Below are positions 16,888 to 25,739 of a stretch of 64,000 bases of DNA, one piece after another. Every line of letters begins with the position of its first letter. Position 1 is the first letter of the stretch. Source of the stretch: Acidobacteriota bacterium (GTDB taxonomy: Bacteria; Acidobacteriota; Vicinamibacteria; Vicinamibacterales; UBA2999). The translations under genes were made by a program, and so were the position numbers. The notes beneath the pieces are model-generated. The model saw only the letters and a list, made by a program, of their open reading frames with translations. It did not search any database and had not been told where the DNA came from. Where the stretch lies: positions 22,941 to 86,940 of the forward strand of contig CAUJDN010000018.1 of the NCBI GenBank assembly GCA_963169195.1. The letters are read 5' to 3'.

Positions 16888-18057
16888 GGGCCGAGACTCG
16901 GCGTGCAGCGGGGGCGCCGAGTGCAGCGAGGCCACGGCCACCGCAACCGCGACGAACATGAGGGCCGCGGCGCTCAGATAGGGGGATGACATGCCCCACG
17001 CATCGAACAGGAAGCCGCCCCAGGCCGGGCCGACCACGCGCCCCAGGCTGGCGAGCGAGGAGGCGAGGCCTAGCATCCCGCCCTGATCGTCCGCATGCGT
17101 CAGGCGCGAAACCATCGCCGACAGCGCCGGTCCGTTGAAGCCCATCCCGACAGCCAGCGTGCCCACGGCCACCAGCAGCGCCGGCAGCGTCCACGCCAGC
17201 GGGACGAGGCCGAGGCCGACGCCGATGACCGCGATGGCGATCGGAATCAGCCGCGCCTCGCCCACGCGCTTCACCACACGGCCGACGAGCAGGCCCTGGA
17301 TGACGGCCAGGGTCGCGCCGATGAAGGCGAACAGGTAGCCGATGGTCGCCACGGTGAACCCGAAGCGCCGCTCGCTGAAGAGCGCGAAGGTCGCCTCGAA
17401 GCCCGAGAACGCCGCCGTGACGATGAAGTAGAGCGCCAGCAGGAGGACGAGGCGGCGGTCCACCATGGCGCGGCGGAGGGCCTCGATGCGGCCCAGCGTC
17501 GGCCGGGCCTGGTCCACCGACCGTGACTCGGGCAGCAGGAAGTACGCGGCCACGAGATTCGCCCCGCAGAGCGCCGAGGCCGACCACATCGGCGCCGACG
17601 GCCCGAAGTGGCTCAGGATGCCCCCGATGGCGGGCCCGAAGATGAAGCCCAGCCCGAAGGCCGCCCCCACCAGCCCCATCCCCTTCGCCCGGTTCTGCGG
17701 CGTCGTCACGTCCGCGATGTAGGCCTGGGCCGTCGGGATGTTCGCGCCCGCGATGCCGCCGACGATGCGCCCCAGGAAGACCACGGCGAGCGAGGACGCC
17801 ACCGCCAGCACGAGGTACGACGCGCAGGACCCGGCCAGCCCCAGCAGGATGATGGGGCGCCGGCCGATGCGGTCCGACAACCGCCCCCAGACAGGCGAGA
17901 AGAGGAACTGCATCAGCGAGAAGCTGGTACTCAGCAGGCCCACGACGAAGGCGTTCGCGCCGAACGACTCCGCATAGAACGGCAGCAGCGGGATGATGAT
18001 GCCGAAGCCGAGCAGGTCGATGAAGACGGTCAGGAAGATGATGGCCAGCGGTGACAC
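16885..18057 (-). CDS. MFS drug-efflux transporter (TetA/TCR-like)
   Basis: This 390-residue inner-membrane protein of the major facilitator superfamily probably has 12 membrane helices and exports a drug or metabolite using the proton gradient. It follows the tetracycline-resistance-like pattern: LTVFIDLLGFGIIIPLLP in helix 1, motif A as GRLSDRIGRRP in loop 2-3, IVGGIAGANIPTAQAYIAD in helix 4-5, and FGPAIGGILS in helix 5. Sequence similarity to TetA does not mean tetracycline is the substrate. The GTG start is preceded by AAGG and by TAGGAT 9 nt upstream, which overlaps the stop of the phosphatidylcholine synthase gene. The stop codon lies inside the octamer repeat. Confidence 0.88.
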   Translation of the reverse strand: MSPLAIIFLTVFIDLLGFGIIIPLLPFYAESFGANAFVVGLLSTSFSLMQFLFSPVWGRLSDRIGRRPIILLGLAGSCASYLVLAVASSLAVVFLGRIVGGIAGANIPTAQAYIADVTTPQNRAKGMGLVGAAFGLGFIFGPAIGGILSHFGPSAPMWSASALCGANLVAAYFLLPESRSVDQARPTLGRIEALRRAMVDRRLVLLLALYFIVTAAFSGFEATFALFSERRFGFTVATIGYLFAFIGATLAVIQGLLVGRVVKRVGEARLIPIAIAVIGVGLGLVPLAWTLPALLVAVGTLAVGMGFNGPALSAMVSRLTHADDQGGMLGLASSLASLGRVVGPAWGGFLFDAWGMSSPYLSAAALMFVAVAVAVASLHSAPPLHAESRP

Positions 18058-18069
18058 GAGCCTTCGATC

Positions 18070-18756
18070 CTAGCCCGTGTCCCGGCCATGGAGCCAGAGG
18101 GACAGCCCCGTGTAGTACACGGGGAACACCAGCGAGAGCCCGATCCACGGCCCGTCGGTCGCGGGCAGCCGCCAGATGATGAACGCGCCCAGCACCGACC
18201 AGGCCGCCACCAGGATCAGCGTCGGCACGCGCAGGGCCACCGTCCGCGACGGGTAGACGTAGCGGATGGGCACGAAGACCAGCACGGCCAGCACGAGCAG
18301 CATCACCGCGTTCACGACGGCCGGCAGCCGCAGCAGGTACAGGTACATGGCCACGACGTTCCAGTACGACGGAAACCCGGTGAAGAAGTGATCCGTCGTC
18401 CGGATCTTGGCCTCCGCCTGCGCGAAGCCGTAGGCGCTCGCCACCAGCACGACGCCTCCCACCCACAGTTCCCACCCCGCTGGCAGGAGCCCCGCCTCGA
18501 TGATCAGCAGGACCGGAACGAAGGTGTAGGTGAGGTAGTCCACGATGTCGTCCAGCCGCGCGCCATCGAAGCCGGGCAGCACCTCCTTCACGCGCAGGGC
18601 GCGCGCCAGCCAGCCGTCGGTGCCATCCACGACCACCGCCGCCGCCAGCGCCACGATGGCGGCCTTGAACGCGCCGTCGAAGACGGCGAGCGTCGCGTAC
18701 AGGGCCAACGCGGCGCCAAGGGCGGTGTAGAGGTGGGCGAGCCAGGCGAGGGGCAC
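18070..18756 (-). CDS. pcs: Phosphatidylcholine synthase (CDP-alcohol phosphatidyltransferase)
   Basis: This 228-residue integral membrane enzyme should condense CDP-diacylglycerol with choline to make phosphatidylcholine. The CDP-alcohol phosphotransferase signature DGxxARx(n)GxxxDxxxD is visible as DGTDGWLAR followed by GARLDDIVDYLTYTFVP, and the latter is diagnostic of the Pcs branch. Several hydrophobic helices follow. The GTG at 18756 is preferred over the in-frame ATG at 18816, because the extra 20 residues would be encoded by the octamer array. The length then matches Pcs of about 230 residues. Choline use is inferred from family, not shown here. Confidence 0.85.
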   Translation of the reverse strand: MPLAWLAHLYTALGAALALYATLAVFDGAFKAAIVALAAAVVVDGTDGWLARALRVKEVLPGFDGARLDDIVDYLTYTFVPVLLIIEAGLLPAGWELWVGGVVLVASAYGFAQAEAKIRTTDHFFTGFPSYWNVVAMYLYLLRLPAVVNAVMLLVLAVLVFVPIRYVYPSRTVALRVPTLILVAAWSVLGAFIIWRLPATDGPWIGLSLVFPVYYTGLSLWLHGRDTG

Positions 18757-18811
18757 GGTCTGGGGTTCTGGGGTTCTGGGGTTCTGGGGTTCTGAGGTTC
18801 TGGGGTTCTGC
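18757..18811. repeat. Octamer tandem array GGTTCTGG at the pcs 5' end
   Basis: Six full GGTTCTGN units (18764-18811), preceded by one degenerate unit, abut the pcs start codon. They are in the same orientation and family as the array at 16800. The array is open in the pcs frame, so automated start prediction is likely to extend the protein into it. Confidence 0.88.
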
Positions 18812-18821
18812 GCCATCCTCT

Positions 18822-20369
18822 TCAGAGTCGGCGCTGGGCGTTGGGGAAGGACTGCCACACCGGGACGCCGCAGAAGTGCGTGCCTTCGGTGCACCGGGGC
18901 GAGACGATCCGGTTGCGCAGCACGCAGGGCGGGCCGAGGAACGCGCCGAGCTGCGGGTGGACGGCCTGCACCTGCGCGATCTCGTCCATCGACGCGAGGT
19001 AGATCTCCTCCTGCGCGTTGAAGCAGGTGCGCAGCGTCCACTTGTGCTGCAGCGAGATGAACGAGCCGGACTCGACCATCCGCAGCGCCTTCGCGTTGGG
19101 CAGCAGGTAGAGCGCGAACTCGAGCGGCACGCCGAGCGCGAGCAGCCGGTTCTTCGAGGCCCAGGCCTCCCGGACGGCGCGATCGAACACGGCGCGGGCC
19201 GCCGGGTTCTGACGGATCAGCCGCGGCGCGATCACGTCCGGCTCGACGGTGTCGGCAAACGTCATCATCGGCCGCGAGGCGGGCACCATGCGGTGCCGCT
19301 GGTCCTGCGAGTCGGCCGTGTGGCTCAGGCGCTTCTCGAACACGTAGGACGGGTGGTTGAGCGCACGCATCAGCGGCGAGTGATGCGACACGTTCAGCAT
19401 GTCGATGCGATAGGGATTCCGCGCCGGGTTCATCACACGGTCGATGGCCTCGGCGTCGTGCATCTCGGCGGTCGTCAGGCCGAAGGTGGCCCGGACCGCG
19501 TCGGCCACCACGCGCTCGGCGCCGGCCGACCAGTCGCGCAGCCGCGACACGCGGTTCCCCAGCCGCCGGTCGAACTCGCGGGCGAACGCGTCGCCGGAGG
19601 ACGCCGGCCGCGGGATGGCGGTCTCGGGCAGCTGCGCGTGGTCGAGGGTGGCCAGGCCGACCTTGTCGAAGAACATCGGGTCGGCTTCCTTCACGAGGTC
19701 CACCATCGCGCCGATGACCATCTGCGCCTCGTACGGCGTGTCGCCCGCGTTCGCCATCCGGTGCAGGCGGTGCAGCACCAGCCCCGACACGGTGTGCACC
19801 ATCGACGTGAAGGCGCCGATCGGGATCACGTACCGCGCCGTCTCGATGGCCTTCTTCTCCGCCTCGCGCTCGATGGCCTTCAGCCGCGCCGGCGTGTTGG
19901 TGGGCCGCACGTACCGCAGGTCCTTCAGGATGGCCCACGCATCGTCCTTGAGCAGCGCCGACAGCTCGACGTAGGCGTCCCACGCGCGGAGCACGGCCTG
20001 CTCGTACACGTCCCGGGCCTCGCCCTCCAGCGGCGGCACGAAGGCGCGGGGCTCGTCGAGCTTCACGTAGCGCTGGCTGGACTGCTCGGAGTTGTAGAAG
20101 GGATAGGCGTGGAGAATGCTCCACACGAACTGCCGCGAGACGTGCTCGAGCCCGAACTCGAAGTGCGCGTGCTGGAAGACGGTGTGGTGGCCGCCCTCGA
20201 AGGTCAGGGGACCGATCGAGTCGCGCTGGCGATCGGTGACCTCCTCCCGCGCGATCACCCGCGGCGAGTAGCACGTGCGGGCGGCCGCGATGGCCCCATC
20301 GTAGGGCGCCCGCGGCGCGCTGATCAGGGTGACGCGTGGAGGGGCGGTGCTGAGTGCGACGGCGGGCAT
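18822..20369 (-). CDS. thyX: Double-domain FAD-dependent thymidylate synthase (ThyX)-like protein
   Basis: At 515 residues this is about twice the length of a classical ThyX, which methylates dUMP to dTMP using FAD and methylene-tetrahydrofolate. Two ThyX-like halves are visible. The first (about residues 10-230) has SIGPLTFEGGHHTVFQHAHF and SRQFVWSILHAYPFYNSEQS, where the RHR signature is missing. The second (about residues 290-515) has HHSPLMRALNHPSYVFEKR, then QRHRMVPASRP near residue 354, retaining RHR, and ends with LQHKWTLRTCFNAQEEIYLA. The active site may thus be contributed unequally by the two halves. TATACT lies 9 nt before the ATG, suggesting a leaderless mRNA. No ThyA gene is visible in the window. 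Confidence 0.8.
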   Translation of the reverse strand: MPAVALSTAPPRVTLISAPRAPYDGAIAAARTCYSPRVIAREEVTDRQRDSIGPLTFEGGHHTVFQHAHFEFGLEHVSRQFVWSILHAYPFYNSEQSSQRYVKLDEPRAFVPPLEGEARDVYEQAVLRAWDAYVELSALLKDDAWAILKDLRYVRPTNTPARLKAIEREAEKKAIETARYVIPIGAFTSMVHTVSGLVLHRLHRMANAGDTPYEAQMVIGAMVDLVKEADPMFFDKVGLATLDHAQLPETAIPRPASSGDAFAREFDRRLGNRVSRLRDWSAGAERVVADAVRATFGLTTAEMHDAEAIDRVMNPARNPYRIDMLNVSHHSPLMRALNHPSYVFEKRLSHTADSQDQRHRMVPASRPMMTFADTVEPDVIAPRLIRQNPAARAVFDRAVREAWASKNRLLALGVPLEFALYLLPNAKALRMVESGSFISLQHKWTLRTCFNAQEEIYLASMDEIAQVQAVHPQLGAFLGPPCVLRNRIVSPRCTEGTHFCGVPVWQSFPNAQRRL

Positions 20370-20378
20370 CCGTGGGAA

Positions 20379-20384
20379 AGTATA
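20379..20384 (-). promoter_or_regulatory. -10 element of thyX (probably leaderless)
   Basis: TATACT on the minus strand (5 of 6 to TATAAT) lies 9 nt before the thyX ATG at 20369. No Shine-Dalgarno is present. It is divergent from the histidine-kinase promoter about 35 bp away. Confidence 0.5.
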
Positions 20385-20417
20385 AAGTTTCGACGCACCC
20401 GCGCACCAAAGAGAAAG

Positions 20418-20423
20418 TAGGAT
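20418..20423 (+). promoter_or_regulatory. Possible -10 element of the histidine kinase gene
   Basis: TAGGAT (4 of 6) lies 9 nt before the GTG at 20433, within an unusually AT-rich stretch for this genome (AAAGAGAAAGTAGGATGA). It fits the leaderless spacing seen at other starts. Confidence 0.35.
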
Positions 20424-20432
20424 GACGTCGCC

Positions 20433-22451
20433 GTGTCCCCCGAGCGCCAGATCGAGGCCGTCGCCCAGTTCGGGCGATATCTCTGGCAGGACCCGTCCAT
20501 CGAGGACCTCGTGCAGGAGGCGACGCGCCTGGTCGCCGACGGCACGCGCGCCGACGCAGCCCTCGTCCTGGAGCGGACGGTCGGCAACCGCCTGTCCACG
20601 GCCCGGGCCAGCATCGGGTTCGCCGAGCCCCCCGGCGTCCGCGACCTCGCGCTCGGCACCGCCTGGCACGGGCCAATCGTGCTCGAGACCCCCGGCCGCA
20701 TCGCGATCATCGACGACCTGCGCGACCAGCCGGGCGAGCCGCCGGTCTTCGCCGCCCAGGGGCTCAGGGCGGCCGCCGCGGCGCTCATCGGCGATCCGGC
20801 CCGTCCGTACGGCGTGCTGGCGGTGTACAGCCGCGCGCGCGGGGCGTTCGACGCCGGCGTCGTGCCCTTCCTCTCGAGCCTGGCGACGGCGCTGGGGCTG
20901 GCCATCCGCCGCACCCAGCTCACCGCGGAGCTCAACCGCGAGCGCGAGGAGCGGTTTCGCCTGGGCTCACTCGTGGAGGGCTCCGACGACGCCATCATCA
21001 CGGCGACGCTGCAGGGCACCATCCTCTCGTGGAACCCCGGCGCCGAGCGCCTCTACGGGTACGCCGCGCACGAGATCGTGGGCCAGAACCTCTCGAGGCT
21101 CGCGCCGGCCGGGCGCGATCCCGCCGCCAGCTACCTAATGGAGCGCGTGCGGGCCGGCGAGCGCATCCCCGCCTTCGACGCCGAGCACCGGCGGAAGGAC
21201 GGCTCCCGCGTCACCGTGTCGCTGAGCCTGTCGCCCGTGCACGGGCGGGAAGGCGAGATCGTGGCGCTGGCCGGGATCGCGCACGACGTCACCGAGACGC
21301 GCCGCCTCGAATCTCACGTGCGCCAGTCGGCGAAGATGGAGGCCGTCGGCCGCCTCGCCGGCGGCGTGGCGCACGACTTCAACAACATGCTCACCGTCAT
21401 CGACGGCTACAGCGAGCTGGCGCTCCTGAAGCTGCCCGCCGACAGCCCGGTGCGGCCGCTGGTCGAGGAGATTCACAAGGCCGGGGAGCGCGCCGGGGAC
21501 CTCACGCGCCAGCTCATGGCGTTCAGCCGCAAGTCGATGGCCGAGCCGCAGGTCCTGGACCTGAGCGCGGTGGTCGCGGCCACGGCGGCCACCCTCACCC
21601 GCATCATCGGCGAGGACATCCGGATCGAGACGCGCCTGGCCCCGGACCTCCAGAACGTGATGGCCGACCGCTCGCAGCTCGACCAGGTCCTGTTCAACCT
21701 GGTGATCAACGCGCGCGACGCGATGCCGCTCGGCGGCACGATCGCCATCGAGACCGCCAACGTCGCGTTCCACGCGGCGCACGGCGTGGGCCCGCGCGAG
21801 GTGCCGCCCGGCCAGTACGTGCTGCTGGCCGTCACCGACACGGGCGTGGGCATGGACGCCGCCACGCGCGCGCGAATCTTCGAGCCGTTCTTCACCACCA
21901 AGGGCAGCGGGCGCGGCACGGGCCTCGGCCTCGCCACCGTCCAGAACTTCGTCATGCAGATCGGCGGCCACCTCGCGGTCTACAGCGAGCCCGGCCACGG
22001 CAGCACCTTCAAGATCTACCTGCCGACCGTGGCGCTCCCACTCGCCACCGCCCGCGGCGAAAACCCCGCCGACGCCCCCGCCGGCACCGAGACCATCCTG
22101 GTCGTCGAAGACGACGATGCCGTGCGCCTGTTCACGGAAGGCGTGCTGAAGGCGGCGGGATACGAGGTGCTGACCGCCTCGAACGGCGCCGAGGCCCTGG
22201 ACCTGGCGCAGGGAACGGCCACGCCCATCCACCTGCTGATGGCCGACGTGGTGATGCCCGTCCTCGGCGGCCACGCGCTGGCCGAGCAGATGCACCCGCT
22301 CCACCCCGAGACGCGTGTCCTCTTCACGTCCGGATACACGCCCGACGCCGTGAGGGGCAAGGGAATGGCGATTCCCTCGGCGCGCTTCCTGCAGAAGCCG
22401 TACGCCCCGGCCGCGCTGTGCCGCAAGGTGCGCGGGGTGCTCGACGGCTGA
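20433..22451 (+). CDS. Hybrid sensor histidine kinase (GAF-PAS-HisKA-HATPase-REC)
   Basis: This 672-residue signalling protein has no membrane segment and is probably cytoplasmic. Domains in order: a GAF-like sensor (about 1-165), PAS (about 175-290; SDDAIITATLQGTILSWNPG), HisKA with H314 in GGVAHDFNNMLTV, an HATPase domain (N-box NLVINARDAM, G1 DTGVGMD, F-box FEPFFTTKG, G2 GTGLGLATV), and a C-terminal receiver with phospho-acceptor D605 in MADVVMP. The receiver may act as a phosphate sink or intramolecular relay, because no separate response regulator is adjacent. GTG start; TAGGAT 9 nt upstream. It is divergent from thyX, with no evident functional connection. Confidence 0.92.
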   Translation: MSPERQIEAVAQFGRYLWQDPSIEDLVQEATRLVADGTRADAALVLERTVGNRLSTARASIGFAEPPGVRDLALGTAWHGPIVLETPGRIAIIDDLRDQPGEPPVFAAQGLRAAAAALIGDPARPYGVLAVYSRARGAFDAGVVPFLSSLATALGLAIRRTQLTAELNREREERFRLGSLVEGSDDAIITATLQGTILSWNPGAERLYGYAAHEIVGQNLSRLAPAGRDPAASYLMERVRAGERIPAFDAEHRRKDGSRVTVSLSLSPVHGREGEIVALAGIAHDVTETRRLESHVRQSAKMEAVGRLAGGVAHDFNNMLTVIDGYSELALLKLPADSPVRPLVEEIHKAGERAGDLTRQLMAFSRKSMAEPQVLDLSAVVAATAATLTRIIGEDIRIETRLAPDLQNVMADRSQLDQVLFNLVINARDAMPLGGTIAIETANVAFHAAHGVGPREVPPGQYVLLAVTDTGVGMDAATRARIFEPFFTTKGSGRGTGLGLATVQNFVMQIGGHLAVYSEPGHGSTFKIYLPTVALPLATARGENPADAPAGTETILVVEDDDAVRLFTEGVLKAAGYEVLTASNGAEALDLAQGTATPIHLLMADVVMPVLGGHALAEQMHPLHPETRVLFTSGYTPDAVRGKGMAIPSARFLQKPYAPAALCRKVRGVLDG

Positions 22452-22472
22452 CGGGGGGTCTGGGGGGGCCCT

Positions 22473-23009
22473 TCACTCGTCGTCCTCCTCCCGCCGTGCG
22501 TGGTAGCGCGCGTACTCCTCCATGAACGTGAGGGACTCGAACGCGCGCATGCGGTCGAAGAAGAGGATGCCATCCAGGTGGTCGGTCTCGTGCTGGATGA
22601 CGCGCGCCGGGAAATCGCGCGCCTCGATCTCCACGCGCCGGCCCTCGCGGTTGAGCGCGGTCACGCGGATGTGCGGGGAGCGCGGCACGCGGCCGCGGAT
22701 GTCGGGCACGCTGAGGCACCCCTCCCAGCCCTCCACCAGGTCCTTCCCGATCACCGTGATCTCGGGGTTGATGAGCGTGGACGCCTCGCCCTCGCCCCGG
22801 CCCTCCGGATCCAGCACGGCCACGAACAGGCGCAGGCTCTCGTGCACCTGCGGCCCGGCCAGGCCGATGCCCGAATACTCGTCCATCGTGTCGATCATAT
22901 CGTCGATGAGCTTCTGGAACGCGGGCGTGCGGATCTCGTGCTTGTCCACCGCGCGGGCCCGCTGGCGCAGCACGGGGTGGCCCATGCGGGCCACTTTCAG
23001 GATCGACAT
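22473..23009 (-). CDS. def: Peptide deformylase
   Basis: This 178-residue metalloenzyme removes the formyl group from the N-terminal methionine of new proteins. The three motifs are visible: motif 1 GIGLAGPQV (Gly in place of the usual second Ala), motif 2 EGCLS with the metal Cys, and motif 3 HETDHLDG with the two metal His and the catalytic Glu. Length is normal. The usual partner fmt is not adjacent; a NUDIX gene is divergent. The ATG is preceded at 6 nt by TAGAAT within TATAGAAT, so the mRNA is probably leaderless. Confidence 0.95.
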   Translation of the reverse strand: MSILKVARMGHPVLRQRARAVDKHEIRTPAFQKLIDDMIDTMDEYSGIGLAGPQVHESLRLFVAVLDPEGRGEGEASTLINPEITVIGKDLVEGWEGCLSVPDIRGRVPRSPHIRVTALNREGRRVEIEARDFPARVIQHETDHLDGILFFDRMRAFESLTFMEEYARYHARREEDDE

Positions 23010-23015
23010 TTCCGG

Positions 23016-23023
23016 ATTCTATA
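23016..23023 (-). promoter_or_regulatory. -10 element of def (probably leaderless)
   Basis: TATAGAAT on the minus strand contains TAGAAT (5 of 6 to consensus) 6 nt before the ATG at 23009. On the plus strand the same spot carries TATACT (23020-23025), so two divergent -10 elements overlap here, one for def and one for the NUDIX gene. Confidence 0.5.
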
Positions 23024-23044
23024 CTGTGCCGACGGGCGCGGGCG

Positions 23045-23083
23045 GGTGCGGACGGGTGCGGACAGGTGCGGGGAGGTGCGGCG
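23045..23083. repeat. Decamer tandem array GGTGCGGACN ending in a ribosome-binding site
   Basis: Four imperfect 10-bp units with the constant core GGTGCGG abut the TTG start of the NUDIX gene. The third unit has changed to GGTGCGGGGA, which together with the next GG forms GGGGAGG, placed suitably as the Shine-Dalgarno for TTG 23084. Confidence 0.75.
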
Positions 23084-23590
23084 TTGAGGAGTGTCGTCTT
23101 TCGCTACTGCCCGGTCTGCGGATCGCCGCTCGAGCCACGCGTGCTGCGCGCGGGCGAGCCGTCGCGCCTCGTGTGTACCAACGCGGCGTGCGGGTTCGTG
23201 TTCTACCTCGACCCCAAGGTGGCCGTCGGCACCATCATCACCGGGCCCGAGGGCCGCATCGTCCTCGTCAGGCGCGCCATCGAGCCCGGCTACGGCAAGT
23301 GGGTGTTCCCCGGCGGCTACGTGGACCGCGGCGAGGAGGTGATGATGGCCGCCATTCGCGAGGCGCGCGAAGAGACCGGCCTCGACGTCCGCATCGACCG
23401 GCTCATCGGCATCTACTCGTATGCCGGCCGCACGCCCATCATCATCGTCTACGCCGCGACGATGATGGGCGGCGACCTCGCGGTGGACGAGGAAGGGCTC
23501 GAGGTGCAGTGGTTCGAGTCCTCGGCGATTCCCTGGGACGACCTCGCGTTTGCCAGCACGCGCGAGGCCATCAGGGATTACCTGGGCTGA
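23084..23590 (+). CDS. NUDIX hydrolase with N-terminal zinc ribbon
   Basis: This 168-residue protein hydrolyses a nucleoside diphosphate linked to another moiety (NDP-X). An N-terminal zinc ribbon has C-x2-C (YCPVCGSPL) and a second C-x4-C (CTNAAC). The NUDIX box is complete: GGYVDRGEEVMMAAIREAREETGL, read here as G-x5-E-x7-REUXEE. This arrangement resembles NudC/YjaD-like and ADP-ribose pyrophosphatase-like families. TTG at 23084 follows GGGGAGG and starts just before the zinc ribbon; an in-frame GTG at 23066 would lie inside the repeat array. No operon partner is visible. Confidence 0.85.
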   Translation: MRSVVFRYCPVCGSPLEPRVLRAGEPSRLVCTNAACGFVFYLDPKVAVGTIITGPEGRIVLVRRAIEPGYGKWVFPGGYVDRGEEVMMAAIREAREETGLDVRIDRLIGIYSYAGRTPIIIVYAATMMGGDLAVDEEGLEVQWFESSAIPWDDLAFASTREAIRDYLG

Positions 23591-23633
23591 GCGGGGCCGC
23601 GCCCGCCAGCGACGGGTCGGGCCGGATGCAGCC

Positions 23634-25655
23634 CTACGGCTGCCCGGCCAGCTTGCGCCGCTCGTCCAGCACGTAGGCGCGCAGGGCCGCCACGGCCGCG
23701 CCGTCCAGGTACTCGAAGCGTGGCATGCCGCGCTCCGCGAGCGCGCCGTCGATCAGGATCTTCTCGTAGGACCCGTAGATGGCGGGCGACGAGGTCCGGA
23801 GATCCGGCAAGACGGTCGCCCCGCCGTGGCACCGCTGGCAGTGCGTGGCGTAGAGCTTCGCGCCCGCGGCAATCTCCTCGGGTCGTGCGCCGCTCGCAAT
23901 CACCGTGGCCGGCCGCGGCCGCGGCCGCGGGGGCAGCGGCGCCTTGCCGTCCAGGACGAACGTCAACAGCCGCCCGGTGGTGCGTGCCCGCCGGGCGAAC
24001 GCGCCGCCCCAGCCCGCCATCACCGACACGTATTGACGGCCCTCGCGCTCGTAGGTGATGGGCGGCGCCACGATGCCGGTGCCAGCCCAGGCCGACCAGA
24101 GCTTCGCGCCGTCGGTGGCGCGGTACGCGTAGAACTCGCCCGCCGCCGTGCCCTGGAAGACCAGGTTGCCCGCGGTGGCCAGCGTGCCGCCGTTCCAGTA
24201 GTTGCCGTATTCCACCGTCCATCGCGGCCGCCGCGCCACCGGATCCCAGGCCAGCAGCCGCCCCGCCGAGGGAATGTCGAAGCGCTCGACGTTGCGGCCG
24301 ACGGTCGCCAGCCCGAGGTTGTACTCGAGGGGCTTGAACTCGAAGGTGTCCGGCTGCTCGAAGTAGCGCCCGTTGTCCTGGGCCGGCAGGTAGACCAGCC
24401 CGGTGATCGGGCTGTACGACATGGCCTGCCAGTTGTGGCCGCCCAGAGGACCCGGCCGGATGTAGGCGCCCTTCGTGGCGTAGTCCGCGCCCGGAATCTC
24501 CACCGGGCGTCCCGTCTCGAGATCCACGTGCGAGGCCCAGGTCACCGTCACATAGGGGTCCGCCGACAGCAGCTCGCCGGTGGCGCGATCCAGCACGTAG
24601 AAGAACCCGTTCTTCGGCGCCTGCATCAGCACCTTGCGCGCGCGCCCCCCGATCGTGAGTTCGGCCAGCATCATCGGCTGCACCGCCGTGTAGTCCCACG
24701 TGTCGCCGGGGACGGTCTGGTAGTGCCACACCAGCTCGCCGTTGTCGGGATTGATAGCGAGGATCGAGGCGAGGTACAGGTTATCCCCGCCGCCGGGGCT
24801 GCGCAGGTGGCGGCTCCACACCGAGCCGTTCCCGGTGCCGACGTAGAGCAGGTTCAGCTCCGGATCGAAGACGATGGAATCCCACACCGTGCCGCCGCCG
24901 CCGTACTTCCACCAGTCGCTGCCCTCCCACGTCGGGAGCGCGCGCTCGAGGGCTTTGGATTCCTGCGGCTTCGACGGATCGCCCGGCACCGTGTAGAAGC
25001 GCCAGGCGAGCTTCCCCGTCCCGGCATCGTAGGCGGAGACGAAGCCACGCACCCCGTACTCCGCGCCGCCGTTGCCGATGATGATCTTGCCCTTCACCAC
25101 CCGCGGCGCGCCGGTGATGGTGTAGGGCTGCGCCTGGTCGACGGTGGCCGTCTGCCAGGCCACCTTGCCGCTCTTCGCGTCGAGCGCGACGAGCCGGCCG
25201 TCCAGCACCCCCACGTACACCCGCCCCTCGTGGAACGCCGCGCCCCGGTTGACGACATCGCAGCAGGCCAGGGCGTCGTACTTGCGGTGCACCTCGGGGT
25301 CGTACTTCCACAGCTCCCGCCCGGAGGCGGCGTCGATGGCGTAGACGACGCTCCAGGATCCGGTGGCGTACATCACGCCGTCGACGACCAGCGGCGTGGC
25401 CTCGAGGCCCCGATCGGTCTGGGTGTCGAACGACCACGCGAGCCCCAGCCGGCTCACGTTGCCGTCGTTGACCTGGGTGAGCGGGCTGAACCGCTGCTCG
25501 TCGTAGGTGCGTCCGTAGGACAGCCAGTCCTGGGGTCGCGCTGTCGCCCCGGCCAGCGCGGCCGCATCGACACGCGGAGGCGGCTGCTGCCCGTGCAGGA
25601 GCGTGACCGCGGCCATCAGGATCCCGGCGCTGGCGGCGACGAGCGGGCGAGTCAT
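23634..25655 (-). CDS. PQQ-dependent quinohaemoprotein alcohol dehydrogenase
   Basis: This 673-residue periplasmic enzyme oxidises an alcohol or sugar with pyrroloquinoline quinone and passes electrons to its own haem. A signal peptide follows the ATG, which sits 6 nt behind AGGAGG. Residues about 35-560 form an eight-bladed propeller with repeated tryptophan-docking blocks ([46 protein letters not shown]). The vicinal disulfide CC (ALACCDVV) is the hallmark that binds PQQ. A C-terminal cytochrome c domain has CxxCH near residue 604 (CQRCHGG) and a Met ligand candidate in RGMPRFEYL. This is the type II quinohaemoprotein layout. No PQQ synthesis genes are in the window. Confidence 0.93.
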   Translation of the reverse strand: MTRPLVAASAGILMAAVTLLHGQQPPPRVDAAALAGATARPQDWLSYGRTYDEQRFSPLTQVNDGNVSRLGLAWSFDTQTDRGLEATPLVVDGVMYATGSWSVVYAIDAASGRELWKYDPEVHRKYDALACCDVVNRGAAFHEGRVYVGVLDGRLVALDAKSGKVAWQTATVDQAQPYTITGAPRVVKGKIIIGNGGAEYGVRGFVSAYDAGTGKLAWRFYTVPGDPSKPQESKALERALPTWEGSDWWKYGGGGTVWDSIVFDPELNLLYVGTGNGSVWSRHLRSPGGGDNLYLASILAINPDNGELVWHYQTVPGDTWDYTAVQPMMLAELTIGGRARKVLMQAPKNGFFYVLDRATGELLSADPYVTVTWASHVDLETGRPVEIPGADYATKGAYIRPGPLGGHNWQAMSYSPITGLVYLPAQDNGRYFEQPDTFEFKPLEYNLGLATVGRNVERFDIPSAGRLLAWDPVARRPRWTVEYGNYWNGGTLATAGNLVFQGTAAGEFYAYRATDGAKLWSAWAGTGIVAPPITYEREGRQYVSVMAGWGGAFARRARTTGRLLTFVLDGKAPLPPRPRPRPATVIASGARPEEIAAGAKLYATHCQRCHGGATVLPDLRTSSPAIYGSYEKILIDGALAERGMPRFEYLDGAAVAALRAYVLDERRKLAGQP

Positions 25656-25739
25656 GGGGCCTCCTGTCGGATGGGACCGGTCGGCCGACAAGGTATCACG
25701 CCCCGGCCGTGCGGCGTCGCCCTCCCCAGTGGACGAGCC

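Noticed and set aside
18757..18816. Extending Pcs to the ATG at 18816
   Set aside because: The extra 20 residues are encoded by the octamer array; the GTG at 18756 gives the normal family length. Similar repeat-encoded extensions were rejected for ThiI and the MBL hydrolase.
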